This document shows positions 18,585 to 27,371 of a stretch of DNA of 64,000 nucleotides, piece by piece (position 1 is the first letter of the stretch; the number at the start of each line of letters is the position of its first letter). The DNA lies in contig NZ_CP129137.1 in the NCBI RefSeq assembly GCF_030406905.1, forward strand, positions 1,358,001 through 1,422,000. Reading direction: 5' to 3'. This DNA comes from Streptomyces sp. HUAS CB01. Its GTDB lineage: Bacteria; Actinomycetota; Actinomycetes; Streptomycetales; Streptomycetaceae. Below the pieces are notes generated by a model. The model searched no databases, was not told the DNA's origin, and saw only the letters and a list, made by a program, of their open reading frames with translations. A program made the translations under genes and the position numbers.

Positions 18585-19132
18585 GGTGCCACGGCCTCGA
18601 TGTGGTCGGCGACGGCGACGACGAGGAGGCGGGTGCCGGGGCGGGTGGCGCGCCAGCGGTGGAGCACCCCGCCGGAGAGGAAGAGGGTGTCGCCCTTCTC
18701 CAGCCGGTGGGCACGGCCCTCGGCCTCGACCTCCGCGCCGCCGTCCGCCACGTACATCAGCTCGTCGTTGCGGTGCTGGTGCTCGCCTCCGGCGTCCTGC
18801 TCACCGGTGAACTCGACGGCGTGGAGCTGGTGGTGACCCCGCACCAGATGGCGCACGCCCGGCCGGGCGGCGAGGGCGGCGTCGTCCGCGCGGACGATGT
18901 CGACGACCCGGCAGGAGTCGGCGGCGGCGAGCAACTCGGCGGCGGTCGTCTCCAGCGCGTCGGCGACACGGTGGAGCGAACGCATGCTGGGCCGGGCCCG
19001 TTCGTTCTCGATCTGGCTGAGGAAGGGCACGGACAGCCCGCTGCGTCCGGCGACTGCGGCGAGCGTGAGATCCAGGGCCCGGCGCCTTCGGCGGACGGCG
19101 GAGCCGACACGGAGCGCTTCCTTGTCTCCCAT
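18581..19132 (-). CDS. XRE-family regulator with cupin domain
   Basis: A 183-residue two-domain regulator. The helix-turn-helix (about 8-65) reads VGSAVRRRRRALDLTLAAVA, then SGLSVPFLSQIENERARPS; the C-terminal cupin (about 95-175) has the metal-type motif HQHRNDELMYV and GDTLFLSGGVLHRW. Such regulators sense small ligands and often repress neighbouring genes. The ATG at 19132 is preceded by a GGAGGAGGG stretch. Coupled to the BtuF-like gene by a GTGA overlap. Confidence 0.87.
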   Translation of the reverse strand: MGDKEALRVGSAVRRRRRALDLTLAAVAGRSGLSVPFLSQIENERARPSMRSLHRVADALETTAAELLAAADSCRVVDIVRADDAALAARPGVRHLVRGHHQLHAVEFTGEQDAGGEHQHRNDELMYVADGGAEVEAEGRAHRLEKGDTLFLSGGVLHRWRATRPGTRLLVVAVADHIEAVAP

Positions 19133-19212
19133 GACTGAGGTCCCTCCTCCTCTCTGTACCTTACGCACGTTCCGGCCCGGGCAACCCTCCGTCGCCCCTG
19201 CCGCAACGGCGA

Positions 19213-19240
19213 GGACCCCGCCACGTTATGTGACGGGGCC
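19213..19240 (-). terminator. Hairpin terminator after the glycine betaine transporter genes
   Basis: GGACCCCGCCAC and GTGACGGGGCCC flank a five-base loop (GTTAT), giving a stem of about twelve pairs with mismatches. It lies about 18 bases after the stop of the permease/binding-protein fusion and before the XRE-cupin gene. There is no U-tract, as is usual in Streptomyces. Confidence 0.5.
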
Positions 19241-19257
19241 CTCACCGGTGGGGGGAT

Positions 19258-21093
19258 TCAGTTGGTCTGCTGCGGCGATGAGCCGTTCGCGGCGGCCGCT
19301 ACCGGCGTCCACCTGTCGGCGAGGCCGGGGTTCTCCTCCAGCCAGGCGCGGACGGCTTCCTGCTCCTTGCCCTTGCCGGTCTCCTGGATCTTCGCCTCCA
19401 GGCCGGTGAGCTGCGCCTCGGTCATCTTGAAGCCCTGGAGCCACTTGCCGACCTGCGGGTTCTCCTCGGAGAAGCCCTTGCGGGCGAGGGTGTGGATGCC
19501 GTCGCCCTTGCCCCAGGTGCCCTTCGGGTCCTTCAGCTTCTTCAGGTCGTAGGTGCTGTAGGCCCAGTGCGGCGACCACAGGGTGGTGACGATGGGCTCC
19601 TTCTTGTCGTACGCCCGCTTCAGCTCGGCGAGCATGCCGGGCGTGGAGCCGTCGACGACCTCGTACTCGCCCTCCAGGCCGTACTCCTTGAGGACCTTGT
19701 CCTCGAGCAGCCCCATCATCCCGGCGCTGGGCTCGATACCGACGATGCGGCCCTTGAAGCGGTCGGCCTTGCCCTTGAGGTCGTCGAGGGAGTCGACGTC
19801 CTTCATGTACGCGGGAACGGACAGCTCCAGGGAGGTCGGGCCGTACCAGGAGCCCTTGTCCTCCAGCTTGTCGCGGTACCTGTCCCAGTACTGGGCGTGG
19901 GTGACCGGGAGCCAGGAGTCCGTCTGGAAGTCGATCTGCCCGCCGGCGAGCCCGGTGTAGAGCGACCCGGCCTCCAGCTGCTTGGCCTCGACCTCGAAAC
20001 CGCGGCGCTCCAGCAGTTCCTTCCAGAGGAAGGTGGAGGCGATGCCCTCGTCCCACGGGATGTAGCCCACGGAGATCTTCTTGCCCCGGCCGACGTCGCC
20101 CGCGCCGCCCGCCCCGGTGGGCGCGGCTCCGCCGAAGACGCCCATGCCTCCCGCGACGAGCGCGAGGACCACGACGCCGACCATCGCGACGACCGGCTGG
20201 GGACGGTGGTTCCAGATCCTCAGCCCGCCTGCCGCGGCCCCGGCCCGGGCGAGGGCCCGGCGGCGGAGGGGCGAGACCTGGCGCCCCAGCGCGCCCGTCA
20301 TCCGGTCCAGGTACATGGCGAGGATGACGATGGAGACCCCGGCCTCGAAGCCGAGTCCGATGTCGACGTTGCCGATGGCGCGGTAGACGGCACCGCCGAG
20401 ACCGCCGCCGCCGACCATGCCCGCGATGACCACCATCGACAGGCCCAGCATGATCACCTGGTTGATACCGGCCATGATCGTGGGCAGCGCGAGCGGCAGC
20501 TGGACGCGGACCAGCGTGTTGCGCGGCGTGGTGCCGAACGCCTCCGCGGCCTCCACCAGCTCCTTGTCGACCTGGCGGATGCCGAGCTCGGTCATGCGCA
20601 CGCCGGGCGGCAGCGCGAAGACGATGGTGGCGATGATGCCCGGGACCACACCGACGCCGAAGAAGATGATGCCGGGGATCAGATAGACCATGGCCGGCAT
20701 CGTCTGCATGAAGTCCAGCACCGGCCGGATCGACGCGCTGACGGCCTTGGAGCGGGACGCCCAGATGCCGAGCGGCACCGCGATCACCAGCGTGACGATG
20801 GTGGCGACGAGCACCAGCGAGAGGGTCGACATGGCGTCGTCCCACAGCTCCACGGAGTCGATCAGGGCGAAGCCGGCGAAGGCCAGACCGCCCGCGAGCA
20901 GACCGCGCAGCCACCAGGCCACCACGGCGAGGATGCCCGCGAAGAGCAGCGGCTCGGGTGCGGACAGCGCCGCGTCGATGCCGTCGTACATGCCCGTGAC
21001 GACCGAGCTGATCGCGTCGAACAGCCAGGAGAGATGGGACTGGAGCCGGTCGACGCCGCCGTCGACCCAGTCGCCGAGGGGAAGCCTAGGCAC
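19258..21093 (-). CDS. Glycine betaine/proline ABC transporter, fused permease and binding protein
   Basis: A 611-residue fusion. The N-terminal half (about 1-310) is a membrane permease with the BPD_transp_1 loop EAAEAFGTTPRNTLVRVQLP; a further helix (about 305-325) leads to an extracytoplasmic OpuAC-type substrate-binding domain (about 335-600), with aromatic residues expected for quaternary amine binding (YIPWDEGIAS, DSWLPVTHAQYW, LWSPHWAY). This ties one binding domain to each permease, as in OpuA-type importers. The GTG start overlaps the ATPase stop by eight bases. It imports compatible solutes for osmoprotection, by family. Confidence 0.9.
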   Translation of the reverse strand: MPRLPLGDWVDGGVDRLQSHLSWLFDAISSVVTGMYDGIDAALSAPEPLLFAGILAVVAWWLRGLLAGGLAFAGFALIDSVELWDDAMSTLSLVLVATIVTLVIAVPLGIWASRSKAVSASIRPVLDFMQTMPAMVYLIPGIIFFGVGVVPGIIATIVFALPPGVRMTELGIRQVDKELVEAAEAFGTTPRNTLVRVQLPLALPTIMAGINQVIMLGLSMVVIAGMVGGGGLGGAVYRAIGNVDIGLGFEAGVSIVILAMYLDRMTGALGRQVSPLRRRALARAGAAAGGLRIWNHRPQPVVAMVGVVVLALVAGGMGVFGGAAPTGAGGAGDVGRGKKISVGYIPWDEGIASTFLWKELLERRGFEVEAKQLEAGSLYTGLAGGQIDFQTDSWLPVTHAQYWDRYRDKLEDKGSWYGPTSLELSVPAYMKDVDSLDDLKGKADRFKGRIVGIEPSAGMMGLLEDKVLKEYGLEGEYEVVDGSTPGMLAELKRAYDKKEPIVTTLWSPHWAYSTYDLKKLKDPKGTWGKGDGIHTLARKGFSEENPQVGKWLQGFKMTEAQLTGLEAKIQETGKGKEQEAVRAWLEENPGLADRWTPVAAAANGSSPQQTN

Positions 21094-22180
21094 TCGCGCT
21101 CACCTGCTTCTGCTGCGGCAGACGGCGGACCGGGGTGTCGCAGGGCACCGGCTCACCCGGCTCGCCGCCGACGAAGCCGATCAGCCGGGACTGCGGCACG
21201 ACGCCGACGACCTGGCCCGAGGCGTCCTTGACGGCCACGGGATGCGGGACGCGGGCGCTGACGGCGCACACCTCCGCGACGAGGGTGTCGGGCGTGACCG
21301 TCTCGCAGCCGCACGCGTCGGCCTCGTCGGCGCTCTGCGGCTCGCTCATCACGGCGGCGGCCGTCAGCACCCGGGAGCGGTCCACGTCCTGGATGAACGA
21401 CGTCACGTAGTCGTCGGCGGGGCGGAGCAGGATGTCCTCCGCGGTGCCGAGCTGGACGATCCGGCCGTCGCGCATCACGGCGATGCGGTCACCGAGGCGC
21501 ATGGCCTCGTTGAGGTCGTGGGTGATGAAGACGATGGTCTTCTCGAGCCGCTTCTGCAGTTCGAGCAGCTGGTCCTGCATGTCGCGGCGGATCAGCGGGT
21601 CGAGGGCGCTGAACGACTCGTCCATCAGCAGCAGGTCGGCGTCCGTGGCGAGGGCACGGGCGAGCCCGACGCGCTGCTGCATACCGCCGGACAGCTCGTC
21701 CGGCCAGGACTGCTCCCAGCCGGCGAGGCCGGCGAGCTCCAGCGCCTCGGCGGCGCGGCGCTCGCGCTCGGCGCGGGCCACGCCCTGGACCTCCAGGCCG
21801 TAGGCGGCGTTCTCCAGGACGCTGCGGTGGGGGAACAGCGCGAAGTGCTGGAAGACCATGCTGATCTTGTTGGCGCGCACGTCGCGGAGCCCGCGGGCGC
21901 TGAGCGCGGTCAGGTCCTGACCGTCGAAGAGGACGCGTCCGGCGGTCGGTTCCAGCAGTCCGTTGAGCATGCGCAGCAGCGTGGACTTGCCGGACCCGGA
22001 GAGACCCATGACGACGAAGATCTGCCCCGGCTCGACGGAGAACGAGGCGTCGATCACCGCGGCTGTCGTTCCGTCGGCGCGGAGCTCGTCACGGCCTGCG
22101 CCGCTCTCGAGCCTGCGTACCGCCTCGTCGGGTCGTCTGCCGAACACCTTGTACAGATGCTCGGCCTGCAGCCTGGACAC
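21086..22180 (-). CDS. proV: Glycine betaine/proline ABC transporter ATP-binding protein
   Basis: A 364-residue ATPase. Walker A GLSGSGKST is at about 59-67, the signature LSGGMQQR and Walker B LLLMDESFSALD follow, then FITHDLNEAMRLG. A C-terminal CBS-like region (about 275-350) may sense ionic strength or a nucleotide, as in OpuA. The GTG at 22180 was chosen because GTGAGG lies five bases upstream; another GTG two codons earlier is possible. It is followed with overlap by the fused permease/binding protein, so two genes make the whole importer. Confidence 0.92.
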   Translation of the reverse strand: MSRLQAEHLYKVFGRRPDEAVRRLESGAGRDELRADGTTAAVIDASFSVEPGQIFVVMGLSGSGKSTLLRMLNGLLEPTAGRVLFDGQDLTALSARGLRDVRANKISMVFQHFALFPHRSVLENAAYGLEVQGVARAERERRAAEALELAGLAGWEQSWPDELSGGMQQRVGLARALATDADLLLMDESFSALDPLIRRDMQDQLLELQKRLEKTIVFITHDLNEAMRLGDRIAVMRDGRIVQLGTAEDILLRPADDYVTSFIQDVDRSRVLTAAAVMSEPQSADEADACGCETVTPDTLVAEVCAVSARVPHPVAVKDASGQVVGVVPQSRLIGFVGGEPGEPVPCDTPVRRLPQQKQVSASA

Positions 22181-22547
22181 ATACACCTCACGCGTCGAAC
22201 CGAGAAACGGCCCGCTTCCCCCGGCGGCGGGCCGTGGAGCGGCCGGGTTCTGCCCGCTGCCCGGCGCCCTCACTGCTTGCAGGCACGATGGGGTCCGCTC
22301 CGGCGCCGCGCCTGCCCCGGCCCTCGGGATGACAAACGCGAGCGTGATCCAGTTCACGGGCATGTCGGCAGGTCACGGCGGGTCGGCCGGGCGGTCATGG
22401 GCGGCTCGGTGGCCGCGCCGGGGCCGTGCGGCGCGAGGGCCGTGACGGCCGAGGGCGGAGTCCGCGGCGGCCGGTCAGCAGCCGGCCCTCACGCCCGGTG
22501 CTCCCGGGTCGGGGTTGTTGTCGGCGGCGTACGGCATCATTCGGACT
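22181..22547. promoter_or_regulatory. Divergent control region of proV and the exonuclease (no gene)
   Basis: About 365 bases without a gene. A hairpin at 22208-22232 (GGCCCGC / GCGGGCC, about eleven-base loop) lies about 30 bases upstream of the proV start in its leader, followed on the minus strand by a short GTTTCTC tract; it could be an attenuator. The 5' leader of proV shows no riboswitch I can recognise. A few A/T-rich bases just upstream of the exonuclease GTG (TACGGCATCATT) are a possible promoter for it. Confidence 0.4.
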
Positions 22548-23483
22548 GTGACGCGACGCCTGATGCTCCTCGACACCGCCTCCCTGTACTTCCGGGCCTA
22601 CTACGGGGTGCCGGACTCCGTGCGCGCCCCCGACGGCACGCCCGTCAACGCCGTGCGCGGGCTGCTCGAATTCATCACCCGGCTGGTCCAGGACCACCGT
22701 CCTGACGAGCTGGTGGCCTGCATGGACGCGGACTGGCGGCCGCAGTGGCGGGTCGAGCTGATCCCCTCGTACAAGGCGCACCGGGTCGCCGTGGAGACCG
22801 AGACGGGGCCGGACGAGGAGGAGGTCCCGGACACCCTCTCCCCCCAGGTCCCCGTCATCGAGGACGTCCTGGACGCCTTCGGCATCGCACGGGTCGGCGT
22901 CGCGGGCTACGAGGCGGACGACGTGATCGGCACGCTCACGGCCCGGGCGACGGGCCCGGTCGACATCGTCACCGGCGACCGCGACCTGTACCAGCTCGTG
23001 GACGACGCCCGCCGGATCCGTGTGCTGTACCCGCTCAAGGGCGTCGGCATGATGCAGGCCACCGACGAGGCGGTGCTCCGCGAGAAGTACGGCGTGGACG
23101 GCCCCGGTTACGCGGACCTGGCGCTGCTGCGGGGCGACCCGAGCGACGGACTGCCGGGGGTGCCGGGCATCGGCGAGAAGACCGCGGCGAAGCTGCTGGC
23201 CACTTACGGGGACCTGGCCGGGATCATGGCCGCGGTCGACGACCCCGCGTCCCGGCTGACGCCGTCCCAGCGCAAGCGGCTGGACGAGGCGCGGCCCTAT
23301 GTGGCGGTGGCCCCGAAGGTCGTCCGGGTGGCGGGCGACGTGCCCCTGCCCGGCTTCGATCCCGCCCTGCCGAAGGAGCCCCGTGACCCGGGCGGACTGG
23401 AGCAGCTGGCCGCGCGCTGGGGTCTCGGGAGGGCCGTCGGCCGGCTGCGTACGGAGCTGGCGACCGCGAGTCCCCGCGACTGA
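22548..23483 (+). CDS. Stand-alone 5'-3' exonuclease (PolA N-domain-like)
   Basis: A 311-residue nuclease equal to the 5' nuclease domain of DNA polymerase I without the polymerase. N-terminal metal ligands: LMLLDTASLYFRAYYG and CMDAD; YEADDVIGTL and VTGDRDLYQL hold the central acidic cluster; the helix-three-turn-helix is GDPSDGLPGVPGIGEKTAA. It would remove RNA primers or flaps. GTG at 22548 begins the conserved part. Its stop is ten bases before the iron box that controls the next gene. Confidence 0.9.
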   Translation: MTRRLMLLDTASLYFRAYYGVPDSVRAPDGTPVNAVRGLLEFITRLVQDHRPDELVACMDADWRPQWRVELIPSYKAHRVAVETETGPDEEEVPDTLSPQVPVIEDVLDAFGIARVGVAGYEADDVIGTLTARATGPVDIVTGDRDLYQLVDDARRIRVLYPLKGVGMMQATDEAVLREKYGVDGPGYADLALLRGDPSDGLPGVPGIGEKTAAKLLATYGDLAGIMAAVDDPASRLTPSQRKRLDEARPYVAVAPKVVRVAGDVPLPGFDPALPKEPRDPGGLEQLAARWGLGRAVGRLRTELATASPRD

Positions 23484-23487
23484 GGTG

Positions 23488-23511
23488 TTAACTTAGGCAA
23501 GCCTAAGCACC
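23488..23511 (+). promoter_or_regulatory. Iron box (DmdR/IdeR-type operator)
   Basis: The palindrome TTAGGCAAGCCTAA (23493-23506), within TTAACTTAGGCAAGCCTAA, matches the actinobacterial DmdR/IdeR/DtxR iron box. It lies between the exonuclease stop and the GTG of the siderophore-interacting protein, 25 bases upstream of that start, so it would repress this gene when iron is ample. Confidence 0.88.
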
Positions 23512-23531
23512 TAGAGTCAGGGGAGACCGCC

Positions 23532-24368
23532 GTGGCAGAGACAGCCGCCCGCAAGGCACCGCAGGTCCATGAGGCCCGCGTCCTGCGCACGGAACGGATC
23601 ACCCCGCACATGGTGCGTCTCGTCCTCGGCGGCGAGGGACTGGCGTCGTTCGCCACGGAGGGCTTCACCGACCAGTACGTGAAGGTCGTCTTCCCGGTGC
23701 CGGGCGTGACGTACCCCGAGCCGTTCGACATGGCCCGGATCCGCGAGGAGCTCCCCCGCGACCAGTGGCCGAGCAATCGCACGTACACCGTCCGTTCCTG
23801 GGACGACGTCCACCGCGAGCTCGTCATCGACTTCGTGGTCCACGGTGACGAGGGCCTCGCGGGGCCGTGGGCGGCCCGGGTCCGGCCCGGGGAGACCGTG
23901 CGGCTGCTGGGGCCCGGCGGCGGCTACGCACCCGACCCGGCGGCGGACTGGCATCTGCTCGTGGGCGACGAGAGCGCGCTCCCGGCCATCGCAGCCTCGC
24001 TGGAGCACATGCCGGTGGGCTCGCGGGTCCATGCCTTCGTCGAGGTCTCGGGCCCCGAGGAGGAGCAGAAGATCGCCACTCCGGACGGGACCACCGTCAC
24101 CTGGCTGCACCGGGGTGCCCGTCCCGTCGGCGAGGCGCTGATCGCCGCGGTGCGCGGACTGGACTTCCCCGAGGGCGAGGTGCACGCCTTCGTCCACGGC
24201 GAGGCGGGCGCGGTGCGCGAACTGCGCCGCCATCTGCGGCTGGAGCGGGGCGTCCCGCGCGAACGGCTGTCCATCTCGGGTTACTGGCGCCTGGGCAGGA
24301 CCGACGAGGCCTGGCGGGCCGTCAAGCGCGACTGGAACGCGGAAGTGGAGCGCGAGCAGGAGGCGTAG
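23532..24368 (+). CDS. Siderophore-interacting flavoprotein (ferric reductase)
   Basis: A 278-residue protein of the SIP/ViuB family, which reduces iron bound to siderophores in the cytoplasm with FAD. It has the FAD motif RTYTVRSWD (about 82-90), the DQYVKVVFP strand, an NAD(P)-like region (LVGDESALPAIAASLEHMP) and the C-terminal GYWRLGRTDEAW. GTG at 23532 follows an AGGGGAGACC region. An iron box sits directly upstream, in agreement with its role. Confidence 0.93.
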   Translation: MAETAARKAPQVHEARVLRTERITPHMVRLVLGGEGLASFATEGFTDQYVKVVFPVPGVTYPEPFDMARIREELPRDQWPSNRTYTVRSWDDVHRELVIDFVVHGDEGLAGPWAARVRPGETVRLLGPGGGYAPDPAADWHLLVGDESALPAIAASLEHMPVGSRVHAFVEVSGPEEEQKIATPDGTTVTWLHRGARPVGEALIAAVRGLDFPEGEVHAFVHGEAGAVRELRRHLRLERGVPRERLSISGYWRLGRTDEAWRAVKRDWNAEVEREQEA

Positions 24369-24639
24369 CGACCGCTCCGCGCACCCGAAACACCGTCCGC
24401 CCCACGGGCCCCGCCGCAGGATCGTTTGCGCTGCTCAGCTCACCGTTCTCCCCCGCTGTCCCCGGCCGGTCCGCCCGCAGCGGCGGGCCAAGGACTCGGC
24501 CGGAACACGGACGCGTAAAAAGTTCGGCGCGACGGCAGTCAAGACCCGCCTCCGCTCCGTATAGGGGAAGTGACACCCGCGGTGACGCAGGTCCGGGGAA
24601 GAGGGACCCGCCGGAGCAGACCGCGGCGAGGGGAGAGCG

Positions 24640-25224
24640 GTGAAGGAAGCGATACGCATCACAGGGGCACCATCGGCGGGGCCGGGACTCGACGAACTGC
24701 TCGTCCGGGTCGCGCGCGGCGATCAGCAGGCCTTCTCGCGTGTGTACGACGCGGTCTGCGGACCCGTACTCGGCGTCGTACGCGGGGTGTTGCGCGATCC
24801 CGCCCAGTCGGAGGAAGTGACGCAGGAGGTCCTGGTCGAGCTGTGGCGCACCGCGGCGCGCTACCAGCCCTCCCGTGGCTCCGCCCTCACCTGGACCCTC
24901 ACTCTCGCCCACCGTCGCGCCGTCGACCGCGTACGCTCCGCCCAGGCCGCCGTCGAACGCGAGCAGAAGGCCGCGCGGCTCGGCGGCACACCGGCGTTCG
25001 ACGACGTCGTCGAACAGGTCGAGGCCCGGCTGGAACGGGAGCAGGTACGGCGTTGCCTGCGCACGCTGACCGAGCTCCAGCGCCAGTCGGTGACCCTGGC
25101 GTACTACCGCGGTCTCGCCTACCGCGAGGTCGCCGAACTGCTCAAGGTGCCGCTGGGCACCGTGAAGACACGGATGCGCGACGGGCTGATCCGTCTGCGC
25201 GACTGCCTGGGGGTGAACGCATGA
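24640..25224 (+). CDS. ECF RNA polymerase sigma factor (SigK/SigL-like)
   Basis: A 194-residue group 4 sigma factor. Region 2 (about 30-100) contains FSRVYDAVCGPVLGVVRGVL, then EEVTQEVLVELWRTA and SALTWTLTLAHRRAVDRVR; region 4 (about 135-190) holds LTELQRQSVTLAYYRGLAYR, then EVAELLKVPLGTVKTRMRDG. GTG at 24640 follows GGGAGAG closely. The next gene, overlapping by ATGA, is its anti-sigma factor, so activity is set by release from it. The 271 bases upstream are gene-free and would hold its promoter; I see no clear consensus there. Confidence 0.93.
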   Translation: MKEAIRITGAPSAGPGLDELLVRVARGDQQAFSRVYDAVCGPVLGVVRGVLRDPAQSEEVTQEVLVELWRTAARYQPSRGSALTWTLTLAHRRAVDRVRSAQAAVEREQKAARLGGTPAFDDVVEQVEARLEREQVRRCLRTLTELQRQSVTLAYYRGLAYREVAELLKVPLGTVKTRMRDGLIRLRDCLGVNA

Positions 25225-26033
25225 GCGCCGCGGCGAAGGGAGCGGGGCGGGACGCCGAACTGCACACGCTGACCGGCGCGTACGCCCTCAACGCGCTCGG
25301 TGACCGGGAGCGTGCCCGGTTCGAGCGGCATCTGGCCGCGTGCCCGGCCTGTGAGCAGGAGGTACGGGAACTCGGAGCGACGGCGGTACGGCTCGGGCTC
25401 GCCGTCACGGAGGCCCCTCCGTCCGCGATGAAGACGCAGGTGCTGGCTCGGATCTCGACCGTGCGCCAGGAGCCGCCCAAGGTCGCCGCCGCGGAGGCCG
25501 GCCGTATTCCGGTCCCGGTGCACAGGGCCCGCCCGGCCGGCCGGCGCAGGCTCTCCGGCTTCGTCCTCGCCGCGTGCGTCGCGGGGCTCGCGGCGCTCGG
25601 CGGGGTCACGGTCGTGCAGCAGCGGGCCGCGGACGAGGCCAGGACCGAGGCCCGTGAGGCCGCCGAACTGGCGCAGCGGCGCACCCAGGCGCTCGCGGAC
25701 ATCCTCACCGCGCCGGACGTACGCACGCTGAGCGCCGCGCTCGGGGAGGGGGCGACCGGCACCGTCGCCGTCTCCCGCGAGCGTGACCGCGCCGTGTTCC
25801 TCGCCTCCGGTCTGCCCCGGCCGGACAGCGGCAAGGTGTACCAGCTCTGGTTCGCGGACGGCGGCACCATGCGTCCGGCCGGGCTGCTCGCCTCGACGGG
25901 AAGTGCGGAGGCGCTGCTGATGGACGGCGCGGTCGGCCGGGCGACGGGCATGGGCATCACCGTCGAACCATCCGGGGGATCCCCGGCGCCGACCTCCGAG
26001 CCGCTGGGCCTGCTCAGCTTCCCCGCGGGATAG
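25221..26033 (+). CDS. RskA-type zinc anti-sigma factor
   Basis: A 270-residue membrane anti-sigma factor. The N-terminal zinc anti-sigma motif His37-x3-Cys41-x2-Cys44 (RHLAACPAC) is intact; a membrane helix spans about 110-131 (SGFVLAACVAGLAALGGVTVV), then a short coiled-coil (RAADEARTEAREAAELAQRR) and the RskA C-terminal domain with GKVYQLWFADGG and GMGITVEPSGGSP. It would hold the sigma factor at the membrane until regulated proteolysis or redox change releases it. Its ATG overlaps the sigma stop by four bases. Confidence 0.92.
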   Translation: MSAAAKGAGRDAELHTLTGAYALNALGDRERARFERHLAACPACEQEVRELGATAVRLGLAVTEAPPSAMKTQVLARISTVRQEPPKVAAAEAGRIPVPVHRARPAGRRRLSGFVLAACVAGLAALGGVTVVQQRAADEARTEAREAAELAQRRTQALADILTAPDVRTLSAALGEGATGTVAVSRERDRAVFLASGLPRPDSGKVYQLWFADGGTMRPAGLLASTGSAEALLMDGAVGRATGMGITVEPSGGSPAPTSEPLGLLSFPAG

Positions 26034-26347
26034 CCCGGACGTTCACGCCCGCGCCCGGGCGGGGCGGGATCCCTCCCCGTGGGCCGGGAGCTTCCGCCCG
26101 CGCCCGGGCATGTGGGGGTTCCCGCCCGGCAGCGGCGGGCGTCGCCGCCGCGGCAGCGGCGGGCGTCGCCGGCCGCCGCCGCCCGGATGGGTCCGGGTGC
26201 CGCGGTGCGCCTTCGGGGCCCGCTCGGCGCGGTGTCCGTACGCCCGGGCGGGGGCGCTCGGCCGCGTCCCCCTGCTGCCGGCCCGCTCCCCCGGGCCTGT
26301 CCTTCCGGTCGGCGCACCGCGGCCTCCGCGCCCCGTACGCTGACCGG
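26034..26347. other. Gene-free region with short GC-rich repeats
   Basis: About 315 bases between the anti-sigma gene and the ADP-ribosylglycohydrolase. GCCCGCGCCCGGGC occurs at 26047-26060 and 26096-26109, and a 20-base unit beginning GGCAGCGGCGGGCG occurs at 26128-26147 and 26152-26171. No frame gives a plausible protein. Any promoter for the next gene must lie at the right end. Confidence 0.6.
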
Positions 26348-27295
26348 ATGGGCGGCGCGCACAGGGCGGATCGGGCGGACCGGGTGGCCGGGGCGGTGGT
26401 CGGCTCCGCCGTCGGCGACGCGCTGGGCGCGCCCTTCGAGTTCGGACTGCCCGGCGTGTACACGGCCCGGTTCCCGGACGGTGTGGGGGAGATGTGCGGC
26501 GGTGGCGGCTGGGACCCCGGCGAAGCCACGGACGACACCCAGATGGCGGTCCTCGTCGGTGAGTCGCTCCTGGAGCGCGGCGGGTTCGACCCCGCCGACA
26601 TGTTCGACCGCTTCCGTCGCTGGGCCGCGGGCGAGCCCAAGGACATCGGCCTGCAGACCGAACAGGTGCTGGGCAGCGGTGACCCCTGGGACCTGGCGGC
26701 CGCGCTGCACTTCCAGGTCAACGGCCGTGCGGCGGGCAACGGTTCACTGATGCGGGCGGCAACGTCCGCCGTGTACTTCGCCGGCGCAGGCCGCGCCGCG
26801 ACGATGGCGGTGGCCCGCCGGATCGCGGCGCTCACCCACGGCGACTCCGCGGCGTGGGAGGGCACGGCGGTCCTCCACGAGCTGATCCGGGTGGCACTCG
26901 AAGGGAACGACCCGGTGTCCCCCCGCGCGGTCACCGCCGCGCTCGACGAGGTGCACACGGACCACCGGGAACGTTGGGCCACCGTCCTGGCGCCGGACTG
27001 GCAGCCGGACGACGCGACCGAGTTCAACGGGGCGGTCTGGCCGTGCCTGGGTTCGGCGCTCTGGGCACTGCGGGCGACGTCGTCCTTCGAGGAGTCGCTC
27101 GGTGCGGCGATCGACCTCGGCGGGGACACGGACACGGTGGCGGCGGTGACCGGAGCCCTGTCCGGGGCGGTGTACGGCGCGGGGGCGATCCCCGCCCGCT
27201 GGACGCGTCCCCTTCACGTCCCCCTCCCGGGCCACGGCCCCCGGGTCCTGCGCATGCAGGATCTCCGGCTCCTGGCGCTCACGCTCGCGCGCTAG
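26348..27295 (+). CDS. ADP-ribosylglycohydrolase family protein
   Basis: A 315-residue protein of the DraG/ARH fold. The two magnesium-binding clusters are present: Thr61-Asp62-Asp63-Thr64 (EATDDTQMA) and Asp260/Asp262/Thr263 (DLGGDTDTVAAV), with GSAVGDALGAPFEF at the start. DraG-like enzymes remove ADP-ribose from arginine; ARH3-like ones remove it from serine, and others act on small molecules. No partner ADP-ribosyltransferase is in the window, so the target is unknown. Length and active site look complete. Confidence 0.9.
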   Translation: MGGAHRADRADRVAGAVVGSAVGDALGAPFEFGLPGVYTARFPDGVGEMCGGGGWDPGEATDDTQMAVLVGESLLERGGFDPADMFDRFRRWAAGEPKDIGLQTEQVLGSGDPWDLAAALHFQVNGRAAGNGSLMRAATSAVYFAGAGRAATMAVARRIAALTHGDSAAWEGTAVLHELIRVALEGNDPVSPRAVTAALDEVHTDHRERWATVLAPDWQPDDATEFNGAVWPCLGSALWALRATSSFEESLGAAIDLGGDTDTVAAVTGALSGAVYGAGAIPARWTRPLHVPLPGHGPRVLRMQDLRLLALTLAR

Positions 27296-27371
27296 CGGGA
27301 GGTTCGGGCGGCGTGCCCCCGCGTGCTTCCAGCCCGCCGGGCCCGGCCGCACCGAACCCCCGGCTTCCACA

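Noticed and set aside
22181..22547. c-di-AMP (ydaO-type) riboswitch before the betaine transporter
   Set aside because: The conserved ydaO cores are not present; only one simple hairpin is seen.
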